Shown here: piece by piece, positions 10,405-18,749 of the stretch | Layout: every line of letters begins with the position of its first letter | How positions within the stretch are numbered: the first letter of the stretch is position 1 | Assembly (NCBI GenBank): GCA_052400685.1 | Contig: JBQTGJ010000002.1 | Source of the DNA: CAZHHH01 sp052400685 | GTDB lineage: Bacteria > Bacteroidota > Bacteroidia > Bacteroidales > Marinilabiliaceae | Direction: 5' to 3' (one strand) | DNA length: 64,000 bases | Notes under the pieces: model-generated | What the model was told of the DNA's origin: nothing | What the model saw: only the letters and a program-made list of their open reading frames with translations | Database searches by the model: none | Translations under genes and position numbers: made by a program

Positions 10405-10773
10405 TTAACTAAAAGGCTTCAGCTCTTTCGACGGGTCCCAAAATAAAGCTTCAAAGTTCTCCACACAGTTATCATCCACTTTTACACCTTCGCACTCAAG
10501 CATTTCCTGCATGGTGTCGGAACCGGGAAAGTGGGACTTGCCCGACAGGAGCCCATTGCGATTAACCACTCTGTGAGCCGGAATAAAAGGTTCACGTCCA
10601 CCCGATTTATTGAGCGCCCACCCTACCATACGAGCTGCTCCGGGTGCGCCAATGAAACGGGCAATAGCACCATAGGATGTCACCCTCCCATGCGGAATGC
10701 AACGTGTGACAGAATAAACCTGTTCAAAAAAATCAGACCCGATGTTCTTTCGACTACCTTTCTTCGCCATCAT
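10405..10773 (-). CDS. Alkyltransferase-like (ATL) DNA damage-binding protein, MGMT family without the catalytic Cys
   Basis: The 122-aa protein is the C-terminal DNA-binding domain of the O6-alkylguanine-DNA methyltransferase family. The reactive cysteine of the PCHRV motif is alanine here (IPAHRVV, A66). The helix-turn-helix with its base-flipping arginine is kept (AARMVGWAL, R48), as is a tyrosine in GRVTSYG (Y34). Family members with Ala or Trp at this site bind O6-alkylguanine without repairing it and flag lesions for nucleotide excision repair; this role is inferred from the family. Two ATG codons are in tandem; the first overlaps the trmB end by 20 nt, indicating translational coupling. 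Confidence 0.85.
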   Translation of the reverse strand: MMAKKGSRKNIGSDFFEQVYSVTRCIPHGRVTSYGAIARFIGAPGAARMVGWALNKSGGREPFIPAHRVVNRNGLLSGKSHFPGSDTMQEMLECEGVKVDDNCVENFEALFWDPSKELKPFS

Positions 10774-11515
10774 TTAAAAATTTCACGCTGCGGCCTGCAT
10801 TGTGGTATTCGTCAAAAGGGATATCCACCTCAGGTTCAATTAAAGGATTGACATTATCGAGCAAAAAACTAAAATATTTAATGGGAATACCGTGAGACAT
10901 AAATCGTTCTTCATAATAGGTATGAATAGAAAGGATGTCGTTAACAAAATCACTATTATACAGATCATTATAGTCACTCAAGACCGTCAACTTATTAACC
11001 TTGGCCATTTCACGGGTGTAGTTGTACAAAAAATTGCTGTCTGTTTTCAAATGAATTTTACCCCCAGGCTTTAATAAATGGGCATACATGGTTAAGAAAC
11101 GAGTGCCAGACAACCGCTTTTTAGCCTTATTCATTTGAGGATCAGGGAATGTAAGCCAAATTTCTGACACCTCGCCGGCAGAAAAAAAAGAATCGATCAA
11201 TTCAATACGAGTACGGATAAAGGCCACATTATTTAACTCTTTGTCGACAGCCTGGCAAGCGCCTGTGTGCATCCGGGCGCCCTTTATATCTACTCCAATA
11301 AAATTAGTCTCTTTAAAACGGTCGGCCAATCCAACGGTGTACTCACCTTTACCGCAGCCCAACTCTAATATTATAGGATGATCATTCTTAAAGAAATTTT
11401 TAGCCCAAAGACCTTTTAATTTGTAGTCATTACGAAATACCTCATCAAAACTGGCCTGAATGACATGAGAGAAGGCATCCATTTCCGCAAATTTCTGCAA
11501 CTTATTTTTTGCCAC
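10754..11515 (-). CDS. trmB: tRNA (guanine-N7)-methyltransferase
   Basis: TrmB uses S-adenosylmethionine to make m7G46 in tRNA. The SAM-binding motif I is LELGCGKGEY (50-59), followed by FIGVDIKGAR (72-81) and the TrmB signature FPDPQMNKAKKR (123-134). The 253-aa length fits Bacteroidota TrmB proteins. The start is a GTG at 11515, giving MAKNKLQKFAEM, the usual N-terminus of this group. It is the first gene of the trmB-atl-ruvA-sprA series. A weak -7-like TATTTTCG lies only a few bases upstream and is not convincing. Confidence 0.93.
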   Translation of the reverse strand: MAKNKLQKFAEMDAFSHVIQASFDEVFRNDYKLKGLWAKNFFKNDHPIILELGCGKGEYTVGLADRFKETNFIGVDIKGARMHTGACQAVDKELNNVAFIRTRIELIDSFFSAGEVSEIWLTFPDPQMNKAKKRLSGTRFLTMYAHLLKPGGKIHLKTDSNFLYNYTREMAKVNKLTVLSDYNDLYNSDFVNDILSIHTYYEERFMSHGIPIKYFSFLLDNVNPLIEPEVDIPFDEYHNAGRSVKFLNDGEER

Positions 11516-11563
11516 GAAAATAATTTTACATTTTAAAATAATTACGAACTAGTGCTTACAAAA

Positions 11564-11684
11564 AAACAACTTCTGCGTTATGCTAGTCCTCAAAGTGATC
11601 AGTTACATTAGTAAGTACAATTTTTCGGACTTCGCCAGCCTTGACGTTGAACTTTCTGGCTCAACCCCTCACTTTTCGGACACG
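11564..11684 (+). repeat. Dispersed intergenic repeat family, copy a
   Basis: Carries the family core CTTCTGCGTTATGCT, then TCAAAGTGATCAGTTAC, and later GACTTCGCCAGCCTTGACG and GAACTTT. No terminal inverted repeat is recognisable, so this is a decayed copy. It lies between trmB and gldH, ending at the gldH stop codon. Confidence 0.75.
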
Positions 11685-11690
11685 CACTAC

Positions 11691-12140
11691 CTAACGCACC
11701 CAAAAAGAAACCGATTTAAAATCGTTAAGGATTTCATTACGCATACCTTGCTGTACTTCAAAACGATATAACCCAGGCTCAGCCAGCCGCACATGAGGCT
11801 GAAAAGCTGCTGAAAGTGAATATTCACCGCCTGATTTTTCTCCCAGCCATTGTCCATCAACGGTTGCCAGTATCATTTCCAGGGTATCTTTTTTCTGTAC
11901 CCCATTTGGACCCTGAATGGTTAAAAACACCCATAAATTACTGTAAGGATAATTGTTACCATGATTAAAGGTCAACCCAAAGTCCATAATATCTGTTGTA
12001 TCGCTCAAGGTCATCTCAAACACAGCCGGTTGATTCATGTTCCAGCCTTCGGGTCCAAAAAGAATCTGCTTTTCATAAATTATTTTTGGACCGCAGGCCG
12101 CGAACAGCAATACCAAACCTAATAACCAACTAATTTTCAT
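11691..12140 (-). CDS. gldH: Gliding motility lipoprotein GldH
   Basis: GldH is a lipoprotein required for gliding in Flavobacterium. With the ATG at 12140 the protein has 149 aa and a signal with a lipobox (LFAAC, lipidated C16). The longer open frame upstream would bury the signal peptide behind 32 residues that belong to ricT in another frame, so it was rejected. The body contains the family-like stretch DFGLTFNHGNNYPYSNLWVF. The start overlaps the ricT stop by 11 nt, indicating coupled translation; ricT-gldH adjacency is common in Bacteroidota. With sprA it marks a gliding/type IX lineage. Confidence 0.85.
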   Translation of the reverse strand: MKISWLLGLVLLFAACGPKIIYEKQILFGPEGWNMNQPAVFEMTLSDTTDIMDFGLTFNHGNNYPYSNLWVFLTIQGPNGVQKKDTLEMILATVDGQWLGEKSGGEYSLSAAFQPHVRLAEPGLYRFEVQQGMRNEILNDFKSVSFWVR

Positions 12141-13293
12141 TTTTCTTCTTTTCCGATTTATCACTATTTGCCCGACGATTTGAAGGCTTTCGTTTCTTTC
12201 TCCGCTTGCTGGGCCGCTTGCCACTTTTTTCATCAAAACGGGTTAAACTTCCCTCTTCAACCACATTTGAATAGCCTATTTCAGGGGCCGCTTCGGGCAT
12301 TACCACTTCATCTTCAATCTTTTTAACCCGGTTACCAGCCTTGTTCAATTCAATAATTTCCTTCACCTTATCCACTGACAGCATCACCACTTTGCCAATA
12401 CTATCGCGGCCAGACGAAAACCACATCAGTCGCTTAAACACATCGGTCTTAAAATGATAAAACGTACCGTCTTCTGTTTCAAGAGGGATAGAAGTACTTG
12501 GAAAATCCTGTTGTGCATCCAGGTAGGCATCCAGTTCGTAATTCAGACAACATTTCAGCTTACCACACTGACCGGCAAGCTTTTGAGGATTGAGAGATAT
12601 TTCCTGATAACGTGCAGCATTGGTGGTAACCGATTTAAAACTGGTGAGCCAGGTACTGCAACACAACTCACGCCCACATGGTCCAATTCCACCGATACGT
12701 CCAGCTTCCTGACGGGCACCTATCTGCCGCATCTCGATACGCACCTTAAAACGGTCGGCAAGCACTTTTATCAATTCCCGAAAATCAACGCGTTCGTCCG
12801 CTATATAATAAAAAATGGCCTTGGTTCGATCGCCCTGATATTCAACATCACCAATTTTCATGTTCAACCCCAGGCGCTGTGCAAATGTTCGCGATTCAAG
12901 CATCGTTTCACGTTCCAACGACTTGGCTTCCTCCCATTTTTCGAGATCCACAGATTTAGCCTTCCGGTATACCCTTTTAAACTCATAATTGGAAGGCGAA
13001 AGATTATTTTTTTTCATCTGCAAAAGCACCAAATCACCAGTAAGGGTAATGGTGCCTATATCGTGTCCCGGCGAAGCCTCAACCGCCACAATATCACCTT
13101 TCATCAGCTTTGTTTGGCTGGTATTGCGATAAAACCCCTTTCGGGTATTTTTAAACTGCACTTCAACAATATCAGAACCATTGGGCATATCCGGCAAATC
13201 GCCCAGCCAGTCAAAAACCTCCAGCTTCCCACACCTGTCTCCACAGGTACTGCATTTGCTGGCAGGTTTCTGTTCTATCGTATTAATATCCAT
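12130..13293 (-). CDS. ricT: RicT/YaaT-like PSP1-domain protein
   Basis: The PSP1 C-terminal domain protein is homologous to Bacillus RicT (YaaT), part of a Fe-S cluster-bearing complex that affects mRNA processing; the partners are not in this window. An N-terminal cysteine cluster (KCSTCGDRCGK) and the central signature GPCGRELCCS plus GQCGKLKCCLNYE give many possible Fe-S or zinc ligands. The tail is very basic and low-complexity (KRPSKRRKKRKPS), which may bind nucleic acid. I chose the ATG at 13293 (387 aa) over the TTG at 13302. It follows holB by 80 nt and overlaps gldH. Confidence 0.85.
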   Translation of the reverse strand: MDINTIEQKPASKCSTCGDRCGKLEVFDWLGDLPDMPNGSDIVEVQFKNTRKGFYRNTSQTKLMKGDIVAVEASPGHDIGTITLTGDLVLLQMKKNNLSPSNYEFKRVYRKAKSVDLEKWEEAKSLERETMLESRTFAQRLGLNMKIGDVEYQGDRTKAIFYYIADERVDFRELIKVLADRFKVRIEMRQIGARQEAGRIGGIGPCGRELCCSTWLTSFKSVTTNAARYQEISLNPQKLAGQCGKLKCCLNYELDAYLDAQQDFPSTSIPLETEDGTFYHFKTDVFKRLMWFSSGRDSIGKVVMLSVDKVKEIIELNKAGNRVKKIEDEVVMPEAAPEIGYSNVVEEGSLTRFDEKSGKRPSKRRKKRKPSNRRANSDKSEKKKNEN

Positions 13294-13342
13294 TTGTAAC
13301 AAAGGTTTATAGTGCCTTTATGCACTGGTTATATATTGAAAT

Positions 13343-13358
13343 TTCCCGTTAACGGGAA
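13343..13358. promoter_or_regulatory. Perfect 16-bp palindrome between holB and ricT
   Basis: TTCCCGTTAACGGGAA is fully self-complementary with no spacer. It lies 15 nt beyond the holB stop and about 50 nt before the ricT start. A loop-free palindrome fits a dimeric regulator site better than a terminator. No cognate regulator is identified. Confidence 0.4.
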
Positions 13359-13373
13359 GAATGAATCCCACGT

Positions 13374-14495
13374 TTAAGCTTTAAACAGCGGGATAATTTT
13401 AATTAATGTGTCAAACAATACCATTTTAGCATGGCCATTTTGATCGATGTGCGCATACGCCAATTCAAGTTCTTCAACCATCCGACCCACATTCTGATCG
13501 GTAATAAAACGGGCAAATTTCTGAACAAAAGCATTTTCCTGAGGCGTCAGAAAATTAAGTTCGCTTTGCTGAAAGTTAAAAATAAAGCTCTCTCGCAGCA
13601 TATTAATTGCATAATCTAAAAAAGCTTTTATCTTATCCCGCGACCATGTAGAAACGACATCCACCCATCTCATCACCTCAAAAATTTTACGCGAGTAGGA
13701 AGCGCGCATCATATCAGCGAAATAATCAAAAAACCCCTGACTATCTTCCACTGCACCAATGTTGCGTATAGCACTCACGAAATTACCCCGCGCCAAACGG
13801 GCTGCCAAATCAGCCTGCTCCGACGAAACATGGTAGCGCTGCACCAACGATGCGGCCATCTCCTTGTTGTCAATACCGGGAAAATGTAATTGCTGGGTTC
13901 TGGATAAAATAGTTGCCAGCAATGATGCCGGCCGCTCAGAAACCATGATAAAAACGGTATCCGAAGGTGGCTCTTCCAAAACTTTTAACAATTTATTGGC
14001 CCCCGCATCATTCATTCTTTCAGGCAGCCAGATTATCATCACTTTATACCGGCCTTCAAAATTTTTCATGCTCAGTTTCCGGATGATATTACCACTCTCC
14101 TCAGAATATATCATCCCGGTTTTTTTGGCATCCGACAGACGCCCAAACCACTGATCAAGACTAAAGTAAGGTGCTTCGGTAACAACAGAACGCCAGGTTG
14201 ACAAATAGTTATCGCTAACCGGAGTGGTACTGCTATCCTTAATTACAGGAAAAACAAAATGGATATCAGGATGAATCAGTTTAGCAGCCTTAACACATGA
14301 GCTACAGGTACCACAGGCATCATGTTCACCCGGGTTCAAACAATTCAAATACTGAGCAAAAGCCATTGCCATAGGCAATGTACCAACGCCTTCACCTCCG
14401 GTAAAAAGCTGAGCGTGACTCACACGTCCATCTTTAACCATTCGGATTAAATGTTCCTTTACAGCTTGCTGACCAACGATATCTCTGAAAAACAT
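13374..14495 (-). CDS. holB: DNA polymerase III subunit delta-prime
   Basis: This AAA+ clamp-loader subunit of 373 aa opens with DIVGQQAVKEHL. A zinc module has cysteines C52, C61, C64 and C67 (CLNPGEHDACGTCSSC). The Walker A site is degenerate (GGEGVGTLP, no lysine at about residue 40), as is normal for delta-prime, which does not hydrolyse ATP. The arginine-finger region reads TILSRTQ instead of the usual SRC, and KLLKVLEEPP follows the family. The C-terminal collar domain fills about 210-373. It is the first gene of the holB-ricT-gldH unit, with a strong -7 element immediately upstream. Confidence 0.92.
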   Translation of the reverse strand: MFFRDIVGQQAVKEHLIRMVKDGRVSHAQLFTGGEGVGTLPMAMAFAQYLNCLNPGEHDACGTCSSCVKAAKLIHPDIHFVFPVIKDSSTTPVSDNYLSTWRSVVTEAPYFSLDQWFGRLSDAKKTGMIYSEESGNIIRKLSMKNFEGRYKVMIIWLPERMNDAGANKLLKVLEEPPSDTVFIMVSERPASLLATILSRTQQLHFPGIDNKEMAASLVQRYHVSSEQADLAARLARGNFVSAIRNIGAVEDSQGFFDYFADMMRASYSRKIFEVMRWVDVVSTWSRDKIKAFLDYAINMLRESFIFNFQQSELNFLTPQENAFVQKFARFITDQNVGRMVEELELAYAHIDQNGHAKMVLFDTLIKIIPLFKA

Positions 14496-14517
14496 CCTTA
14501 CTTTTATTTTATCCTGT

Positions 14518-14525
14518 CAAAGATA
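14518..14525 (-). promoter_or_regulatory. -7 element for holB-ricT-gldH
   Basis: On the minus strand this reads TATCTTTG, an exact TAnnTTTG match, 22 nt upstream of the holB ATG. Confidence 0.6.
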
Positions 14526-14777
14526 ACAAAATGGAATTAATCCTACACTTTCATCCGAAAAGGGTTTCCCTCCAAACAATAGCTTATCAGATCACTACCA
14601 CAGGATTTTATCAACAATTCGATCATCTGTTGGTTAAATATAAATCTAAAACAATGAATATAATCAATACCTTTCAACAAGCTATTTATGTACCGGACTC
14701 TGATTCGTCATTGCAAAACAGAAAATTTTTATGTAAACTCACATCGTTACAACAGTGAATTATAGAGCAATAAAAGC

Positions 14778-16148
14778 GTGAAAAAAAATCGATTTTTAAC
14801 CATACTGCAAAGCTACCGTAGGTTTGTCAAGCAGCAATTCAAAGCACCTTCGTCGTCGAAAGGGCCGCTTGAAAAATGGCAATCTGTGTTTTTATCCGAA
14901 CTAATGGTTTATATCCTGCCACTGGCTTTTATTGTTTATATTCCAAGCCTGATTATGTCGGTCAAGACAGGCCTCATCATGGTTGCAGTGTACGATACCA
15001 TTGCTTTTATCATGGTTTATGCCATCACCTTCACAAATTCCATTCATTTTCGTCACAAAAAACGACTCATACTTTTCACACTCTATTCGTTGGGGCTGGT
15101 CCTTTTGGGTTATATGGGATGGATGGGGCCAGGACTCATCTATCTGGTAAGCTTTTCAGTGCTGTCATCGTTACTCATCAATAAAAAAGCCGGGCTTATC
15201 ACCTTTTTTGGCAATATACTGGTTTTCATCATCTTGGTAATCGGCTCAATTTTTAATTTATTTGACAACACTTCTCTGTATGACATTGAGCCGGCATCAG
15301 CAGGCACTATAGGTTTAAACTATTTATTACTAAACCTCGTGATGGTTATGGCCAATCATTCATTAACCAAGGCACTACAGAAAAAAATTCAAGGAACCAG
15401 AAGAATCAGCCAACGTTTAAAAGAAGAAATGACTCTACACCTGCACGCACGCGAAAAAGCCGAAGAAAGTGATCGTCTGAAAAGCGCCTTCCTGGCCAAT
15501 ATGAGTCACGAAATCAGGACACCGCTAAACGGGGTTGTCGGATTCACGCAATTACTTCGGGACCCGGAACTCAACACCACAGAAAAAGACGAATATCTGG
15601 ATATAATTGAAAAAAGCGGCGAACGACTGCTGGCCATCATCAATGACCTCATCGATATCTCAAAAATTGAAGCCAACCAGGTAACAATCAACAAAACGCC
15701 TATCAACATTCCAGCGCGAATAACCGAAATCATACACTTTTTTAAACCGGAAGCACAAAGCAAAAATCTCAACTTAATTTTTGATGTAAACCATAAGGAA
15801 TGCAACATTACCATAAACACCGATGGCAATAAAGTAGATGCTATACTGACCAACCTCATCAAAAATGCATTAAAATTCACGCAACGTGGTTACATAAAAG
15901 CCGGATGCTACGTACAGAATAACCAGGTAATTATATACGTAGAAGACAGTGGCATCGGCATCTCGACAGATAAAAAAGCTGCCATTTTTGAACGTTTCAT
16001 TCAGGTGGGAGATTCCAAAGCAGCCAAAGGTTCCGGATTGGGCCTGGCCATATCCAAAGGATATATTGAACTTTTGGGAGGAACAATACAGGTAGAAACA
16101 GAGCCTGGCAAAGGATCCAAATTTAGCTTCACGCTGCCCGTTACCTGA
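14778..16148 (+). CDS. Membrane-bound sensor histidine kinase
   Basis: The 456-aa kinase has five or six N-terminal transmembrane helices (about residues 37-200) with little periplasmic sequence, which suggests a membrane or intracellular signal. A short linker leads to a HisKA domain with phospho-acceptor H244 in NMSHEIRTPLNG. The HATPase_c domain has its N box (LTNLIKNALKFT), G1 (VEDSGIGI), G2 (KGSGLGLAI) and a final GKGSKFSFTLP. It has no receiver domain and no response regulator beside it, so it is an orphan. The start is a GTG; the next ATG would remove the first membrane helix. The following radical SAM gene lies 39 nt downstream. Confidence 0.92.
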   Translation: MKKNRFLTILQSYRRFVKQQFKAPSSSKGPLEKWQSVFLSELMVYILPLAFIVYIPSLIMSVKTGLIMVAVYDTIAFIMVYAITFTNSIHFRHKKRLILFTLYSLGLVLLGYMGWMGPGLIYLVSFSVLSSLLINKKAGLITFFGNILVFIILVIGSIFNLFDNTSLYDIEPASAGTIGLNYLLLNLVMVMANHSLTKALQKKIQGTRRISQRLKEEMTLHLHAREKAEESDRLKSAFLANMSHEIRTPLNGVVGFTQLLRDPELNTTEKDEYLDIIEKSGERLLAIINDLIDISKIEANQVTINKTPINIPARITEIIHFFKPEAQSKNLNLIFDVNHKECNITINTDGNKVDAILTNLIKNALKFTQRGYIKAGCYVQNNQVIIYVEDSGIGISTDKKAAIFERFIQVGDSKAAKGSGLGLAISKGYIELLGGTIQVETEPGKGSKFSFTLPVT

Positions 16149-16187
16149 TAACTTTAATGTAAAACTGCTACCTTTACCAAAAAATTC

Positions 16188-16967
16188 ATGTCAACATTTC
16201 TTTTTAACGAAATCATATTTGGGCCTGTAAAAAGCCGCAGACTGGGCGTTTCACTGGGCATCAACCTGTTACCGACATATCGAAAACTATGTTCTTTTGA
16301 CTGCATATACTGCGAATGTGGATTTAACCCTGACAAAACAGCACCTAAAGCAGAACTACCGACCCGAATTCAAGTCAAAGAAGCGCTTCAACAAATGTTG
16401 ACTAAAATGGGGGCAGATCAAAACCTCCCCGACGTCATTACTTTTGCAGGAAACGGGGAACCAACACTTCATCCGGAATTTGCCGGCATTATTGACGACA
16501 CCATAGAATTACGCAATCAACTATGTCCGAACGCTCGCGTCGCCGTATTATCTAACGCCACAAGAATAGGCTCTCAAAAGGTCTTTAATGCTCTTTTAAA
16601 AGTAGATGATAACATTCAAAAACTAGACTCAGGTCTAGCATCAACCATTCAGCTACTAGACCAACCGGTTGGACATTTCAGCCTTAATAAAACAGTAGAA
16701 CAGTTAAAACAATTTAATGGACACGTAATCATCCAGACCTTATTTGTTAAAGGCTCCTACAAGGGGCAAAATATTGACAACACCCAGCCGGAAGAATTAA
16801 CAGCCTGGTTGCAACTTATTAATAAAATAGCGCCGCGTGAAGTCATGGTATATACCATAGCCAGGGATACTCCGGTTGATACACTTGAAAAAATTTCAGA
16901 AAAAGAATTGAACATTATCGCTGATAAAATAAGGGAATTGGGCATTGCGGTACAAGTATCTGCCTGA
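16188..16967 (+). CDS. Radical SAM protein of the COG0731 (TYW1-like) group
   Basis: The 259-aa protein has the radical SAM cluster motif CSFDCIYC (C35, C39, C42) and the SAM-binding glycine segment FAGNGEPTLHPE. It resembles bacterial members of the wybutosine-synthase-related COG0731, whose function in bacteria is not established; bacteria do not make wybutosine in tRNA-Phe. No extra cysteine-rich SPASM domain is seen at the C-terminus. It is 15 nt upstream of a glycosyltransferase and downstream of the histidine kinase, so the three may share a transcript. Substrate unknown. Confidence 0.8.
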   Translation: MSTFLFNEIIFGPVKSRRLGVSLGINLLPTYRKLCSFDCIYCECGFNPDKTAPKAELPTRIQVKEALQQMLTKMGADQNLPDVITFAGNGEPTLHPEFAGIIDDTIELRNQLCPNARVAVLSNATRIGSQKVFNALLKVDDNIQKLDSGLASTIQLLDQPVGHFSLNKTVEQLKQFNGHVIIQTLFVKGSYKGQNIDNTQPEELTAWLQLINKIAPREVMVYTIARDTPVDTLEKISEKELNIIADKIRELGIAVQVSA

Positions 16968-16982
16968 CAACATCCTCAACAG

Positions 16983-18044
16983 ATGAACGAAACTAAAACA
17001 GCATTGGTTTGCCCGCTAAACTGGGGCCTGGGACACGCTACCCGCTGTGTACCAATTGTTCATGAACTTCAGCAAAAAGGGTTTAAAATTGTGATTGCGG
17101 GGGAAATACCGGTAACCTCGTTCTTTCAGATAACTTTTCCGGGGATAACAACAGCATTCTTCCCCGGTCCCAAAATTCGTTATCAAAAAACCGGACCTTT
17201 ATGGATTAAGATGTTGTTTCAGCTGCCACATTTGATTGGATGGCCCAGGAAAGAGCGCCGGATAATACGCCAACTGGCAAAAAAGCACAAGCCACACTGC
17301 ATCGTATCCGACAACCGATATGGGGCCAGAGTGAAAGGTATACGCAGCATTATCATCACGCATCAATTAATGATCAAGCTCCCGTGGTTACTATCGTTTA
17401 TGGAATACCCAGTGCATTGCATCATTCGTTCGCTCATCCAGCCTTTCGACGAATGCATCATTCCTGATCATGATAAAGGCATAAACTTAAGCGGCGAATT
17501 AAGCCACCGTTATCCACTGCCAACCAACGCTTCGTTCAGGGGGCCACTATCCCGCTTCATGGTATGCGAACAGGCAACAGACATTGCCACCTTCCCCGAT
17601 GTGCTCGTCATATTGTCAGGACCCGAACCGCAACGAACAGTGCTCCGAAACAAGCTCGTCAAAGTGCTCAAACGAACCCGGCTTAACGTATGGATTATGA
17701 CCGGGAGACCTGACATCCCAGACCAACACATCACCTCTGGCAACTTAACGTATATTTCTCACTTAACTGATTCAGCACTAAAAACGATATTACTCAAGAC
17801 GCCGGTTATTATCAGCCGTTCCGGTTATTCAACCATTATGGATTTAACCTATCTAAATCGCACAGCCATTTTAATTCCAACTCCCGGACAACCGGAACAG
17901 GTTTATCTGTCAAAACATTTAAAAAACAAGTTTTATATTCTGGAACAGTCAGAAATTAAAAATCAACTGATGGCCGTAATAAAAAACTTATCGGAGCGGA
18001 GCCACCTTCATCCGGAGAATCTGCTTTCAACCAGTAATCCTTAA
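16983..18044 (+). CDS. MurG/GT1-like glycosyltransferase
   Basis: A 353-aa GT-B fold protein. The N-terminal acceptor domain opens with the glycine-rich loop NWGLGHATR (13-21), like MurG and monogalactosyldiacylglycerol synthases. The C-terminal half contains a donor-domain motif (SRSGYSTIMDL) followed by ILIPTPGQPEQVYLSKHL. A basic hydrophobic patch at about 75-110 could contact the membrane. Acceptor and donor cannot be told from sequence. It follows the radical SAM gene closely. Confidence 0.8.
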   Translation: MNETKTALVCPLNWGLGHATRCVPIVHELQQKGFKIVIAGEIPVTSFFQITFPGITTAFFPGPKIRYQKTGPLWIKMLFQLPHLIGWPRKERRIIRQLAKKHKPHCIVSDNRYGARVKGIRSIIITHQLMIKLPWLLSFMEYPVHCIIRSLIQPFDECIIPDHDKGINLSGELSHRYPLPTNASFRGPLSRFMVCEQATDIATFPDVLVILSGPEPQRTVLRNKLVKVLKRTRLNVWIMTGRPDIPDQHITSGNLTYISHLTDSALKTILLKTPVIISRSGYSTIMDLTYLNRTAILIPTPGQPEQVYLSKHLKNKFYILEQSEIKNQLMAVIKNLSERSHLHPENLLSTSNP

Positions 18045-18172
18045 TTTAGCTCAATTCGTCAACAATAACAAGGCACTTGTCAAATCACTATGGCATACAC
18101 ATTTATTGTCCATTACTTTTATTGAAACAAAAAAGGTTTCGCATCTTTTCAATATAACGTGGCTAAAGATTT

Positions 18173-18213
18173 ATCAAAAAAATGAACCTTTAATCAAAAA
18201 AATGTAACCTTTA
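18173..18213. repeat. Tandem 20/21-bp direct repeat upstream of a small membrane protein gene
   Basis: ATCAAAAAAATGAACCTTTA is followed at once by ATCAAAAAAATGTAACCTTTA, differing by one inserted T. It sits about 80 nt before the ATG at 18294. It could be a pair of protein-binding sites or a local slippage duplication. Confidence 0.5.
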
Positions 18214-18293
18214 ACATTTTAATTCATAAAACGAACGATACAATCAGGAACAATAAACAGACTTAATCCTGATGGCTTTAAAGATTCCCCACG

Positions 18294-18749
18294 ATGAATA
18301 TGCTGATAATAATAGGTTTAATTTTACTATGTGCAACATTACTTTTTCTGACAGGACAAAGTATGCTTCAGTATTTTGTCACTCATAGAGCCATGGCTCA
18401 TCTTGAAAAAATATATTTTAAAGACGGGCCAAAAGAAAAACAACGACTTCTGGATCAAATAGATGAGATAACAGATCACCGCTATACCAACTTTGAATTA
18501 ACCGACTACTTTCTTAAGATAAAAGGCTTACAGAATTTCAGTAAAGATGGATGCAATAATTTTTGGGTACGTCAGTTTCTGAATCAACCAACATTAATAA
18601 AGCTGGACTATTACGAACAAATGAAATTTTATAAAGCCTTTAAGAGTCATCCTAAGTTGCCGAAGCAACCATCAAAAATCGCAGAGAAAGAAACCGCCAC
18701 AACTCATAAAGAAACAACCCCTCTTCAGACAACCTCCTGTGTGGATTGA
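18294..18749 (+). CDS. Small single-pass membrane protein, unknown function
   Basis: No family recognised. The 151-aa protein has one N-terminal hydrophobic helix (about residues 3-22, IIIGLILLCATLLFLTG), then a charged, mostly helical soluble part and a Thr/Lys/Glu-rich tail (KEKETATTHKETTP-like). It is probably anchored in the inner membrane. Its 3' end overlaps the convergent CHAD gene by 25 nt. Consistent codon use and a clear membrane segment argue that it is real. Confidence 0.6.
   Translation: MNMLIIIGLILLCATLLFLTGQSMLQYFVTHRAMAHLEKIYFKDGPKEKQRLLDQIDEITDHRYTNFELTDYFLKIKGLQNFSKDGCNNFWVRQFLNQPTLIKLDYYEQMKFYKAFKSHPKLPKQPSKIAEKETATTHKETTPLQTTSCVD

Noticed and set aside
13374..14495. Loss of function in holB because Walker A lacks lysine
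   Set aside because: A degenerate P-loop is normal for delta-prime subunits.
14531..14758. 75-codon frame before the histidine kinase
   Set aside because: No recognisable features and composition like intergenic DNA; it also overlaps the holB promoter area.
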